A stretch of 29,699 nucleotides of DNA from a bacterium (GTDB taxonomy: Bacteria > Patescibacteriota > Minisyncoccia > Phycocordibacterales > Phycocordibacteraceae): assembly GCA_021782715.1 (NCBI GenBank), contig JAJXUR010000002.1:1-29699 (forward strand), read 5' to 3'. The notes beneath the pieces were generated by a model. It had not been told where the DNA came from. It ran no database searches and saw nothing but the letters and a program-made list of their open reading frames with translations. A program made the position numbers and the translations under genes. Numbering within the stretch: position 1 is the first letter of the stretch; every line of letters starts with the position of its first letter. Shown here one piece after another: positions 6,492 through 13,664 of this stretch.

Positions 6492-7847
6492 ATGGCCGCC
6501 GACCGCATCCCTCCCCAATCACTCGAATCCGAGCGCGCCCTGCTCGGTGCCCTTTTGCTGAAACCGGATGCTATCCACGACGTCTCGGATCTCATTCATC
6601 CCGATTCTTTCTATGCCGAGAAGCACCGCATCATATTCGGTGCCATGCGCGAGCTTGCCGAGCGTGGCGAGCCTATCGATCTGCTCTCGCTCTCTGAACG
6701 CTTGCAGAGCCAGAGCTTGCTCGAGCGCTCCGGCGGCAGAAGCTACCTCGCCGAGCTCGCGGGCTCTGCGCCGGCGCCGGGGAACTTCTCTCACTATGCC
6801 GATCTCGTCTCGCGTAAGTTCCTCATGCGCTCCTTGATCGATGCCGCCTACACTATCAATGAGTCCGCCTACGACGAGGGCCGCGAGACGATGGAGGTAC
6901 TCGATGAGGCCGAGAAAAGCATCTATGCCATCGGCAATGCATCGGCGGCCCACAAGTTCACCGCCATCGGCGACAAGGTTCACGAAGCATGGGACCGCAT
7001 CGAAGCGCTCAGCAAGCGCGAGGACGGCATCCGCGGCGTCCCATCGGGCTTCCCTACTCTCGACAATCTCCTCTCGGGCTTTCACCCTTCCGACCTCGTT
7101 ATCCTGGCCGCACGCCCTTCCGTCGGTAAGACCTCCCTCGCGCTCGATATCGCCCGGAACGCCGCCGTGCGCCACAACGTCCCGGTCGGCATCTTCTCGC
7201 TCGAGATGAGCTCGGAGCAGATCATCGACCGCATGCTCTCGGCAGAGTCGTTCGTGGACTCCTGGAAGCTCCGCACCGGGCAAGTGAAAGCCGAAGAGGA
7301 TTTCGGCCGCATCCGCGATGCGCTCGAATCACTCTCCAAAGCACCCATCTTCATCGACGACAAGCCGGGGAACAATATCCTCGCGATGCGCGCCGTCGCG
7401 CGGCGCTTGAAGCGCGAGCGCGGCATCGGCCTTATCGTCGTCGACTACCTTCAGCTCATGAGCCCCACCTCGACAAAAGCATCCGACTCGATGGTGCAGC
7501 AGGTGACCGAAATCTCGCGCTCGCTCAAGGGCCTTGCGCGCGAACTCGAAGTCCCCGTCATCGCGCTCTCGCAACTCTCGCGCGCCGTCGAGCAGCGCGG
7601 CGGCAAGCCGCGCCTCTCCGACCTGCGCGATTCGGGCTCTATTGAACAAGACGCCGACGTCGTGATGTTCATCCATCGTGAAGACAAGGCAAACAAAGAG
7701 AGCGACCGGACCGGTATTGCCGAGATCCTCATCGAGAAGCACCGTAATGGCCCTACCGGCTCAGTCGAGCTCTTCTTCGATGAGAAGCGCACCAGCTTCC
7801 AGCCGCTCGACACCGCCGGGTACGGCGATCTCGCCGGCGAGTTTTAA
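6492..7847 (+). CDS. dnaB: Replicative DNA helicase DnaB
   Basis: 451 aa, full length. The N-terminal DnaB domain (about 5-105: PPQSLESERALLGALLL, HPDSFYAEKHRIIF) is followed by a linker helix and the RecA-like C-terminal domain. Visible motifs are Walker A ARPSVGKTS, IFSLEMSSEQ, Walker B LIVVDYLQLM, SQLSRAVEQRGGKPRLSDLR and the arginine-finger region EKHRNGPTG. No intein is present. DnaB unwinds DNA ahead of the replisome as a hexamer. It has its own promoter and a GGGAGA just before the ATG. recR follows after 5 nt, making a replication/repair pair. Confidence 0.97.
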   Translation: MAADRIPPQSLESERALLGALLLKPDAIHDVSDLIHPDSFYAEKHRIIFGAMRELAERGEPIDLLSLSERLQSQSLLERSGGRSYLAELAGSAPAPGNFSHYADLVSRKFLMRSLIDAAYTINESAYDEGRETMEVLDEAEKSIYAIGNASAAHKFTAIGDKVHEAWDRIEALSKREDGIRGVPSGFPTLDNLLSGFHPSDLVILAARPSVGKTSLALDIARNAAVRHNVPVGIFSLEMSSEQIIDRMLSAESFVDSWKLRTGQVKAEEDFGRIRDALESLSKAPIFIDDKPGNNILAMRAVARRLKRERGIGLIVVDYLQLMSPTSTKASDSMVQQVTEISRSLKGLARELEVPVIALSQLSRAVEQRGGKPRLSDLRDSGSIEQDADVVMFIHREDKANKESDRTGIAEILIEKHRNGPTGSVELFFDEKRTSFQPLDTAGYGDLAGEF

Positions 7848-7852
7848 TCCAG

Positions 7853-8455
7853 ATGGACCATATCGATGAACTCGCCCGTGCGCTTACGAAGCTTCCCGGT
7901 ATCGGGCCGCGCCAGGGCAAGCGCTTCGTCTATTACCTCCTCGCGGCACCCGCAAGCGAGCGCGCGAAGCTCGCCGAGCTCATTACCGCGCTCGGTAACA
8001 ATGTCCGCCAGTGCCCCGAGTGCCTGCGCTTCTACAACGGCACCACGGCGCTTCTCTGCAACTACTGTTCTGACACCAAGCGGGACGACACCGAGCTCAT
8101 GCTCGTGGAGAAGGATCAGGATCTCGCTGCCGTCGAGCGCGCCGGCACGTACCGAGGCCGCTACTTCGTCCTCGGCGGCGTCCTCACCCTCTCGGGCAAG
8201 GGTGCCATCCGCGAAAAGGAGCTCGTACGCGCAATCGAGAAGCGCCTCACAAACGGCCTCACCGAAGTTGTCCTTGCCCTTGGAGCGACCAGCGAGGGTG
8301 AACACACCGCCGATCGCGTGCGGCAGCTTCTCGCCCCCTACCGCGACCACGTGAGAGTGTCCCAGCTCGGGCGCGGCCTCGCGACCGGCAGCGAGCTCGA
8401 ATACTCCGACGCCGAGACCCTCCGCGCCGCCCTCACCAACCGCAAAGAGGCATGA
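7853..8455 (+). CDS. recR: Recombination protein RecR
   Basis: 200 aa. RecR works with RecO (and RecF) to load RecA at gaps. Visible are the helix-hairpin-helix TKLPGIGPRQGKRFVYYLL, a C4 zinc site (C54, C57, C69, C72 in CPEC...CNYC), then a Toprim domain with LMLVEKDQDLAAVE, YRGRYFVLGG and LGATSEGEHTA. The usual SPLDGIGPE stretch after the LGG is replaced by TLSGKGAIREKEL, a local divergence. The gene is last in the corA-cysS-dnaB-recR run and is followed at once by a terminator. Confidence 0.95.
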   Translation: MDHIDELARALTKLPGIGPRQGKRFVYYLLAAPASERAKLAELITALGNNVRQCPECLRFYNGTTALLCNYCSDTKRDDTELMLVEKDQDLAAVERAGTYRGRYFVLGGVLTLSGKGAIREKELVRAIEKRLTNGLTEVVLALGATSEGEHTADRVRQLLAPYRDHVRVSQLGRGLATGSELEYSDAETLRAALTNRKEA

Positions 8456-8460
8456 TCGGG

Positions 8461-8497
8461 AAAAGCAAAAGCACCCGCAAGGGTGCTTTTGCTTTTT
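8461..8497 (+). terminator. Intrinsic terminator after recR
   Basis: A 16-bp perfect stem (8461-8476 with 8481-8496) closed by a GCAA tetraloop and followed by a T-run. It starts 5 nt after the recR stop. Confidence 0.93.
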
Positions 8498-8500
8498 TCA

Positions 8501-8622
8501 GAACGGATTCAGAAGTTTTCAGATGCGAGGCACGGGAAGCTGATTTTCGGAGACGTACTTTGAGGTACGTTGAGAAAATCAGCGGGACCCGTAACGAAGC
8601 AGATGAGACTTCTGGAACGTTC
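8501..8622. repeat. 122-nt imperfect palindrome (possible MITE/REP-like element)
   Basis: Nested complementary arms around a central ACGTAC-tttgag-GTACGT: 8539-8548 with 8574-8583 (10 bp, GCTGATTTTC), 8532-8536 with 8588-8592 (ACGGG), 8510-8516 with 8608-8614 (CAGAAGT), and 8501-8505 with 8618-8622 (GAACG). It fills the gap between the recR terminator and the helicase gene and reaches that gene's stop codon. No protein is encoded. It could be a mobile palindromic element or a structured 3' end; copy number elsewhere is unknown. Confidence 0.6.
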
Positions 8623-9956
8623 TACCGCTCTTGCACGAAGGTGAGAGCGATACCCTTGTTCGACGCGCGGCCGGTGCGGCCAATGCGGTGCACGTAGTCC
8701 TCGTAGGTCGACGGCAAATCATAATTGATGACGTGCGTCACGGCAGGGATGTCGAGGCCGCGAGCCGCGACGTCGGTGGCGACGAGCGCGACCACCTTCC
8801 CGGTCTTGAAAGCCTCTAGCGCGCGGATACGTGCGCCGTAGGTCTTATTGCCATGGATGCTCTCCGCATGGATGTGACGGCGTGAGAGATCTTTGGCGAG
8901 CTTCTCGACGCCGTACTTGGTGCGTCCGAAGATAAGCACGCGACTGAACTCACGGTTCTTCAAGAGATCAGCGAGCACTTCAAACTTATCGGCGCCGCGC
9001 GGGATGCGCACGACGTCCTGCTCAACGTTCTTCGAGGTGTCGCGGGTCTTCACCGAAATGATGACCGGGCTCTCAAGGAAATCACCGATGAGCTTCTCCA
9101 CGTCCTTCCCCATCGTCGCCGAGAAGAAGAGCGTGTGACGCTCCTTGCGCATCTTGCTGAGGATCATGCGCATGTCGTCGATGAAGCCCATGTCGAGCAT
9201 ACGGTCTGCCTCATCGAGGACGACCGTGCCGAAACCGGTGAGATCGAGCGCGCGGCGCTCCATGAGGTCCTTCAGGCGTCCCGGCGTACCGATGACGAAT
9301 GCCGGATCATGACGGAGCGCTGAGATCTGCGGAGCGATATTCGCTCCGCCGACCGCGACCATGCCGCGAAAGCCGAGCCCCTTCGCGAAGCCGGCGAGCT
9401 CCTTCTCGATCTGCACCGCGAGCTCGCGCGTCGGCGCCATGATGAGGACGCGTTCTCCTTTCTGCTTCATCACCTTGTCAATGAGCGGGATGAGGAAGGC
9501 TGCCGTCTTGCCGGTGCCGGTCTCGGCGAGGCCGACGACGTCCTGTCCGAGGAGCGTGTGCGGGATAGTCTTGTCCTGGATCGGCGTCGGGAGGTCGTAC
9601 CCGTGCGCGAGGATGTTCGCTTTGAGGTGCGCATTGATATCGAAGTCCGCGAACTTGTGCTCAGGGACGAAGACCGGTTCCTCGACCGTGACGACCGTCT
9701 TGTTCATGAACTTAGCGATCTCGGACTCAGTCTCGCCGAACGTACCGAATCCGCGACCGCGCGAGGGGCCGCGGCTGCCGCTGTAGCCGCCCCGGCTGCC
9801 GCCTCTATCGCTACCGTAACGGCGCGGACCGCTCGAGGAGCTGCCACCGGAGCGCGAAGGGCGCGGTGACGAATACGGACGCGGACCGCTTTGTGAACTT
9901 CTCGAAGACCCTGAGGAGCCTCCTGCTGATTGATGATTCCATCTTCCTATTTGCAT
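8622..9956 (-). CDS. DEAD-box RNA helicase with N-terminal SR/RG-rich tail
   Basis: 444 aa. Residues about 8-72 are a low-complexity Ser/Gly/Arg/Pro region with several RG and RGG-like pieces (GRGFGTF at its end). The two-domain helicase core follows: Q-motif region PTPIQDKTIP, motif I AETGTGKTAAF, Ia PTRELAVQ, II VLDEADRMLDMGF, III FFSATM, then RVLIFGRTK and VI HRIGRTGRA. The helicase unwinds RNA (ribosome assembly or mRNA turnover). In bacterial RhlE/CsdA-type proteins the disordered basic tail is usually C-terminal; here it is N-terminal and the protein ends soon after motif VI. A -10 (TATAGC, 9968-9973) lies 11 nt before the ATG. Confidence 0.94.
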   Translation of the reverse strand: MQIGRWNHQSAGGSSGSSRSSQSGPRPYSSPRPSRSGGSSSSGPRRYGSDRGGSRGGYSGSRGPSRGRGFGTFGETESEIAKFMNKTVVTVEEPVFVPEHKFADFDINAHLKANILAHGYDLPTPIQDKTIPHTLLGQDVVGLAETGTGKTAAFLIPLIDKVMKQKGERVLIMAPTRELAVQIEKELAGFAKGLGFRGMVAVGGANIAPQISALRHDPAFVIGTPGRLKDLMERRALDLTGFGTVVLDEADRMLDMGFIDDMRMILSKMRKERHTLFFSATMGKDVEKLIGDFLESPVIISVKTRDTSKNVEQDVVRIPRGADKFEVLADLLKNREFSRVLIFGRTKYGVEKLAKDLSRRHIHAESIHGNKTYGARIRALEAFKTGKVVALVATDVAARGLDIPAVTHVINYDLPSTYEDYVHRIGRTGRASNKGIALTFVQER

Positions 9957-9967
9957 GATGACGGTAA

Positions 9968-9973
9968 GCTATA
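9968..9973 (-). promoter_or_regulatory. Possible -10 of the DEAD-box helicase gene
   Basis: TATAGC on the minus strand within a T/A-rich stretch, 11 nt before the ATG at 9956. The 80-nt gap to rplU has no terminator-like hairpin that I can see, so read-through from rplU is also possible. Confidence 0.35.
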
Positions 9974-10036
9974 AATAAAAACTAACGCAATATGTGCGAA
10001 GTCTTGTCCCCTAGTATGAGAAAGCGAGAGTTCGAT

Positions 10037-10354
10037 CTACGAAATCGAATCGATCTGTACCTTGAGAAGCGGCTGACGATGCCCGACGCGCTTGAAATAG
10101 CGGCTCTTCGGCTTGTATTTCACCACTTCCACTTTCGGTGCCTTCCCGGCGAGAACAACAGTGCCCTTGACCTCTGCGCCCTTGATGACAGGCGCACCGA
10201 TGGTCGTGTCCGAGCCGTTGTCCACGAGGAGCACCTCGCTGAAGACAACTGAGTCGCCTTTCTTCAGATCACCCGGGAGTTTCTCAATAGAAATCGTGTC
10301 GCCCTTGGAGACGACATACTGCTTCCCGCCTGTCTTGATTACGGCCACTTCCAT
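10037..10354 (-). CDS. rplU: 50S ribosomal protein L21
   Basis: 105 aa, standard bL21: MEVAVIKTGGKQYVVSKGD at the start, VVFSEVLLV, IGAPVIKGAEVKGTV, KPKSRYFKRVGHRQPLLKVQI at the end (the rRNA-contacting loop). The start is preceded by GGAGGG, a good ribosome-binding site, but the extended -10 (TGC-TACAGT, 10364-10369) ends only 9 nt before the ATG, so that site would be barely included in the transcript. rpmA is not adjacent, unlike the usual rplU-rpmA pair. The helicase gene follows after 80 nt. Confidence 0.96.
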   Translation of the reverse strand: MEVAVIKTGGKQYVVSKGDTISIEKLPGDLKKGDSVVFSEVLLVDNGSDTTIGAPVIKGAEVKGTVVLAGKAPKVEVVKYKPKSRYFKRVGHRQPLLKVQIDSIS

Positions 10355-10363
10355 AGTCCCTCC

Positions 10364-10369
10364 ACTGTA
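10364..10369 (-). promoter_or_regulatory. Extended -10 of rplU
   Basis: TGC-TACAGT on the minus strand, 9 nt upstream of the ATG at 10354. Confidence 0.55.
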
Positions 10370-10396
10370 GCATTCTCCTATCCTAAAGGCAAGCTT

Positions 10397-10654
10397 TTAT
10401 CTATAGGCATCCTTGCGATGCCTGATCCGATACACGAGAATTATATTTCCTTCAAGTTCAAAAAGTATGCGGTAGCTCCCGAGCCGCAGACGATATCCGG
10501 TAAAGGGCGGTTGCACCTTTCTGGCATGGAATCGTGGGTCAAGCGGATTGGTTGAGAAGTGTCCGTCGAACAATTCCTTCACGAGCAGTTGTATCTCTCG
10601 TGGCAAACGCTTAAGCTCCCGTTCTGTTGCCGGAGTAAGCGAAATATACATCAT
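10397..10654 (-). CDS. RelE/ParE-superfamily toxin
   Basis: 85 aa. The sequence fits the RelE fold: N-terminal strand YISLTPATERELKRLP, helical pair, then the strands FTGYRLRLGSYRILFELEGN and IILVYRIRHRKDAYR. The conserved G-Y-R-x-R-x-G-x-Y-R and terminal I-x-H-R-x-x-A-Y-R are the parts that bind and cut ribosome-bound mRNA in RelE relatives, or bind gyrase in ParE relatives; the target cannot be told here. The gene starts (ATGATG) 13 nt after the antitoxin stop, in the usual antitoxin-first order. The local sequence is more AT-rich than the core genes. Confidence 0.85.
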   Translation of the reverse strand: MMYISLTPATERELKRLPREIQLLVKELFDGHFSTNPLDPRFHARKVQPPFTGYRLRLGSYRILFELEGNIILVYRIRHRKDAYR

Positions 10655-10667
10655 AGCTGGCGACTAT

Positions 10668-10943
10668 CTATTTTATCGACCCGCGCACTTTCTCCCAAGG
10701 AATAAGCTTCTTGCTCTTGTTCTCCTTGATAAGCCGAGCGAGGGTGCGACCCGCTTGTTCGTCCTCCCACAACTCCATAAGCTCGTTATACGCGTCTGCT
10801 CCGAGCACGACGTAGCTCTCGCCGCCCTTGCGGTCGGTTATGACAAGCGGGGTCTTCTTGGCTTTCGCGAGATTGTCGGCAAGCGACGCGCGAAAGTCGC
10901 TTATCCCGAGCGTCTTGGGTACTTTGGTAAATGCGGTATTCAT
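10668..10943 (-). CDS. Phd/YefM-family antitoxin
   Basis: 91 aa from the ATG at 10943. The N-terminal DNA-binding part reads KTLGISDFRASLADNLAKAKKTPLVITDRKGGESYVVLGADAYNELMEL, the Phd/YefM pattern. The C-terminal 30 residues (LARLIKENKSKKLIPWEKVRG) are the toxin-binding tail. A longer frame to 11021 is possible, but the -10 TACAAT ends 6 nt before this start and the operator lies across it. It should neutralise the RelE-like toxin and repress its own promoter through the TGTACA boxes at 10952-10969. Confidence 0.88.
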   Translation of the reverse strand: MNTAFTKVPKTLGISDFRASLADNLAKAKKTPLVITDRKGGESYVVLGADAYNELMELWEDEQAGRTLARLIKENKSKKLIPWEKVRGSIK

Positions 10944-10949
10944 ATTCCT

Positions 10950-10972
10950 ATTGTACACGTATCTGTACAGAT
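10950..10972 (-). promoter_or_regulatory. Antitoxin operator: two TGTACA boxes overlapping the -10
   Basis: A 12-bp perfect palindrome (ATCTGTACAGAT, 10961-10972) holds one TGTACA core. A second, shorter TGTACA at 10952-10957 overlaps the -10 (TACAAT, 10950-10955 on the minus strand). The core centres are 12 bp apart. This long-plus-short arrangement matches what is known for the E. coli yefM-yoeB operator. Confidence 0.8.
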
Positions 10973-11012
10973 TGCAATCGGTCCTGTGGAGTACTATTCC
11001 AGCTCGGCCATC

Positions 11013-11037
11013 GGGGTGCATACCAAGTATGCACCCC
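11013..11037 (-). terminator. Hairpin just after the 132-aa gene, possible terminator
   Basis: A 10-bp stem (11013-11022 with 11028-11037) with a 5-nt loop, beginning 2 nt after the stop codon of the gene at 11040. It lacks a T-run, so termination is uncertain. It separates the rmuC operon from the antitoxin promoter. Confidence 0.45.
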
Positions 11038-11039
11038 CC

Positions 11040-11438
11040 CTATTTCCCATTAGACTGAACATAATCGTCTTCGGTAAAGATCCCATTCTCTCGAAGAGAG
11101 GCGAGTGTCTCTTCGCACTTTTGTGTGACGAGGAAGCGGTAACGCCAATGCAAGATCTCTTCCGAGGAAGCGTCCATGTATCGAGCTTTATATGCATTAA
11201 TAGCGTTCTCTAATGCAGCATAACCATCCTCATGATTCGAGTAATCCTCTGGACATTTGAGGTCAATCAGTATTGACCTGACATTCTTAGGGTCTTGCTC
11301 GTGAGGATTGAAAAAATAAGCGAGCGCAACGAACCCAAGCACCACAATACAGACACCTATAAGTAATCCGTTCCATATTTCTCGTACCCATTGTTCGCTG
11401 AATAATTTCGACCATCCATGCTCTAAATATTTCATCAT
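11040..11438 (-). CDS. 132-aa single-pass membrane protein of unknown function
   Basis: The start (ATGATG, 11438) overlaps the stop of the upstream 202-aa gene as ATGA, so the two are translationally coupled. Residues 1-22 are amphipathic and contain W9, W17 and W22. Residues 23-43 form a membrane helix (NGLLIGVCIVVLGFVALAYFF). The C-terminal 85 residues are soluble and acidic, with two Cys (62, 108) and predicted helices (YAALENAINAYKARYM). I do not recognise the family. Its coupling to the 202-aa helical protein suggests they act together. The base composition is AT-rich compared with the rest of the window. Confidence 0.7.
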   Translation of the reverse strand: MMKYLEHGWSKLFSEQWVREIWNGLLIGVCIVVLGFVALAYFFNPHEQDPKNVRSILIDLKCPEDYSNHEDGYAALENAINAYKARYMDASSEEILHWRYRFLVTQKCEETLASLRENGIFTEDDYVQSNGK

Positions 11439-12043
11439 CTGCCTTTCTCTCTCTTCTTCCGCGCGTCCTCCTCCTTCAGACGACGCCACATAATGTCGTC
11501 GTATTGGACGGGCATTGTGCAACCATCCCCGTTCAATTCTATTTCTCTCTTGATGAGATCTTGAAGAGAAAGGTAGAGCTCCTTATCAATATCGCTTATT
11601 GTCGCCGCTAAGATTCCCCTATCTTTATATTCGCTTTTCAGGTGTTTTAAAATTGGAGTATCAATAGCACCATACATCATCAACATCAATCGAGAACGTT
11701 GCTCATCCGAATATTCGCAGTAGTACACATATACTTTAACTGCAATATCAAAAACTTTCGCTGCCTGCCCATACGACACAGTGCCGCTAGGATGATTCTT
11801 TCTGGGACTGGTCTTTATTAAATTAACGAAATCGGTGCAAAACTCTTCATGTAAATCTCGGTAGGCGCCTATATCTCGGATGTCATCTAGCCGCTTAAAC
11901 TTATCTCGCAACAATTCAATTATCTTCTCACTGGATTCCGCCTCAAACACCCGCGTCATACTCGTGAACGCAAAAGCCATGTCGATAATATTCTTGAGTC
12001 TCGATTCCTCTGCGTCCTTAATTGTAAGTCTTTTCTCTGTCAT
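11435..12043 (-). CDS. 202-aa all-helical protein of unknown function
   Basis: A soluble, mostly helical protein with a charged C-terminus (RRLKEEDARKKREKGR). A central stretch SYGQAAKVFDIAVKVYVYY followed later by YGAIDTPILKHLK looks like the conserved core of a family, but I cannot name it. The start has a good ribosome-binding site (GGTGAGGAG) inside the end of rmuC, 3 nt after whose stop the ATG lies. The gene overlaps the 132-aa membrane protein gene by 4 nt. Two 60-base lines I counted in this gene are 35% and 40% G+C, against about 75% in one dnaB line, which hints at recent acquisition. Confidence 0.75.
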   Translation of the reverse strand: MTEKRLTIKDAEESRLKNIIDMAFAFTSMTRVFEAESSEKIIELLRDKFKRLDDIRDIGAYRDLHEEFCTDFVNLIKTSPRKNHPSGTVSYGQAAKVFDIAVKVYVYYCEYSDEQRSRLMLMMYGAIDTPILKHLKSEYKDRGILAATISDIDKELYLSLQDLIKREIELNGDGCTMPVQYDDIMWRRLKEEDARKKREKGR

Positions 12044-12046
12044 ACA

Positions 12047-13108
12047 TCACTCCTCACCAAGTGCGGGTTTATCAAGAAACTCTACCTTGATGCCGATCTT
12101 CGATTCGGCGATGCGGTAGACATCCTTATCTATCTTCCCGAGCTCCTTATATCCCGCGTTCCAGTGGCTCACGCTCGTGCCGAGGGAAACGCCCAGCTTC
12201 ATGTAGAATTCTTCATAGGCACCGATGTGCTTCCCGAGCTCCCCTACCCGCTTCTGGATGTCGGCGGCTTTCTCCTCTATCTGGAGCGCTTTGAGTCCCT
12301 GCATCACCGTCTGGAGGTAGGCCAGAAACGACGTCGGCGAGACGATGATGACTTTATATTTGCTCGCGGCCCGTTGGATGAGATTCTCTTCTTCGCTGCC
12401 GGCGCCGATCTGGTTGGTCAGGAGGTCGTAGTAAATGCCTTCCGAGGGGATGAACATGAAAGCGAAATCCATCGTGTCCTCCTCCGGACGGATGTATTTC
12501 GCGGTCTCTTGGATGCGGAGCTTGAGGTCGTTCACGAATGCCTTCTCAGCCGCCGCGCGCTCTGGCGTGCCGACGTGGGCGCTCACGAAACGGTTGTAGT
12601 TATCAAGCGAGAACTTCGAGTCCACGGGGACGAGCTTCTTGTTGATGACGATGACGGCATCCACAATCTCGCCATTCTTGAACGGATATTGGATACGGTA
12701 ATCATCCGGCGACATGACGTTCCGTAGCACCGTCTCCAGGTAATACTCGCCGAGGATGCCGCGCTGCTTCGGGTTCTTGAGGAGGTCCTGGAGCGATTGC
12801 AACTGCTCCGCATAGGTCTGCGTCTGTCGGCCGATCTCTTTTACCGACGTGAGCTCGGTGGTGATCTCCTTGATGAGTCGAGCGCTCTCCGAGAATTGCC
12901 GATGGGCGTTCTCCTGCATGGCTTTCGACGACTCAGAGACGCGCGCCTCGAGCGTGCGCTCGAGATTCTGCAGCTGCTGCTGCAATAGCACCATGCCATT
13001 CCCGTCTTCTTTGGGCGCTTCCTCGCGACGGCGCAGTATGAGGTACAAGCCGATACCCTGCACGAGGAGCAGTGCGAGGACGATGAGAGCGACGGTGAAC
13101 AGACTCAT
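12047..13108 (-). CDS. rmuC: RmuC-family protein (DNA recombination limiting protein)
   Basis: 353 aa. Residues 4-26 form a membrane helix. Residues about 38-108 are a coiled coil (QQQLQNLERTLEARVSESSKAMQ). The RmuC domain follows, with the nuclease-like core RGILGEYYLETVLRN, DAVIVINKKLVPVDSKFSLDNY, FAFMFIPSEGIYYDLL and KVIIVSPTSFLAYLQTV. The PD-(D/E)xK-type residues (E in GEYYLE, D in VDAVI, DSK) are present. In E. coli, loss of RmuC raises inversion frequency at short repeats. It is divergent from yqeY and followed by two coupled unknown genes. Confidence 0.94.
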   Translation of the reverse strand: MSLFTVALIVLALLLVQGIGLYLILRRREEAPKEDGNGMVLLQQQLQNLERTLEARVSESSKAMQENAHRQFSESARLIKEITTELTSVKEIGRQTQTYAEQLQSLQDLLKNPKQRGILGEYYLETVLRNVMSPDDYRIQYPFKNGEIVDAVIVINKKLVPVDSKFSLDNYNRFVSAHVGTPERAAAEKAFVNDLKLRIQETAKYIRPEEDTMDFAFMFIPSEGIYYDLLTNQIGAGSEEENLIQRAASKYKVIIVSPTSFLAYLQTVMQGLKALQIEEKAADIQKRVGELGKHIGAYEEFYMKLGVSLGTSVSHWNAGYKELGKIDKDVYRIAESKIGIKVEFLDKPALGEE

Positions 13109-13115
13109 GCTCTAT

Positions 13116-13133
13116 AGTATACTCTAGTATACT
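13116..13133. promoter_or_regulatory. Symmetric divergent promoter of rmuC and yqeY
   Basis: Two copies of the self-complementary AGTATACT (13116-13123 and 13126-13133) lie 10 bp apart. The outer TATACT of each is exactly 7 nt from a start codon: rmuC at 13108 (minus) and yqeY at 13141 (plus). Both genes would be leaderless from a 32-bp intergenic space. Confidence 0.65.
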
Positions 13134-13140
13134 CTGCCAT

Positions 13141-13596
13141 ATGCCTATCCACGAAACCCTGAAGAAATCGATACCGGACGCGATGCGTGCGCACGACGCC
13201 GTACGGCTCCAGACCCTCCGCTCACTCGTCACCATGATGACCAACGAGGTCGTCGCCACAAAGCGCAAACCCGACGAGTTCCTCACCGACGAGGAGGCAC
13301 TTGCGGTCTTGAAGCGCGCGGCCAACCAGCGCAAGGATTCCATCGAGCAATTCACCAAAGGCGGCCGCCCCGAGCTCGCCGAGCCCGAGAAACTCGAACT
13401 CGCCATCATCGAGGGATATCTCCCCGTTCTCATGAGCCGCGAAGAGATCGAAGCCATCGCGAAGGCCAAGATGGCCGAGGCCGGCGTCTCAAGCAAAGCC
13501 GAGGCCGGCAAATTCACCGGCATGCTGATGAAAGAATTGAAAGGTCGTGCTGACGGTTCTGACGTCAAAGCGGTTGTGGATTCGCTGCTCACTTGA
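13141..13596 (+). CDS. yqeY: GatB/YqeY domain-containing protein
   Basis: 151 aa, the usual YqeY length. The N-terminal helical domain (IHETLKKSIPDAMRAHDAVRLQTLRSL) and C-terminal GatB-like domain (LELAIIEGYLPVLMSREEIEA, GKFTGMLMKELKGRADGSDV) are clear. The C-terminal domain resembles the tRNA-binding tail of GatB in amidotransferases, and the family is thought to touch tRNA-dependent amidation, but its exact role is not established. The start is 7 nt after a TATACT -10. Its stop codon is inside the -35 of the next gene. Confidence 0.93.
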   Translation: MPIHETLKKSIPDAMRAHDAVRLQTLRSLVTMMTNEVVATKRKPDEFLTDEEALAVLKRAANQRKDSIEQFTKGGRPELAEPEKLELAIIEGYLPVLMSREEIEAIAKAKMAEAGVSSKAEAGKFTGMLMKELKGRADGSDVKAVVDSLLT

Positions 13597-13621
13597 CAAA
13601 GTAGACATATATTGCTACTGT
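13593..13621 (+). promoter_or_regulatory. Consensus promoter of the 68-aa gene
   Basis: TTGACA (13593-13598, containing the yqeY stop), a 17-bp spacer, then TGC-TACTGT (-10 at 13616-13621). It gives a leader of about 37 nt that carries a ribosome-binding site, unlike most promoters here. Confidence 0.7.
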
Positions 13622-13664
13622 TCCCAACGAACAGCTCTTTCCATCAACAAGACGGGAGATCGCT

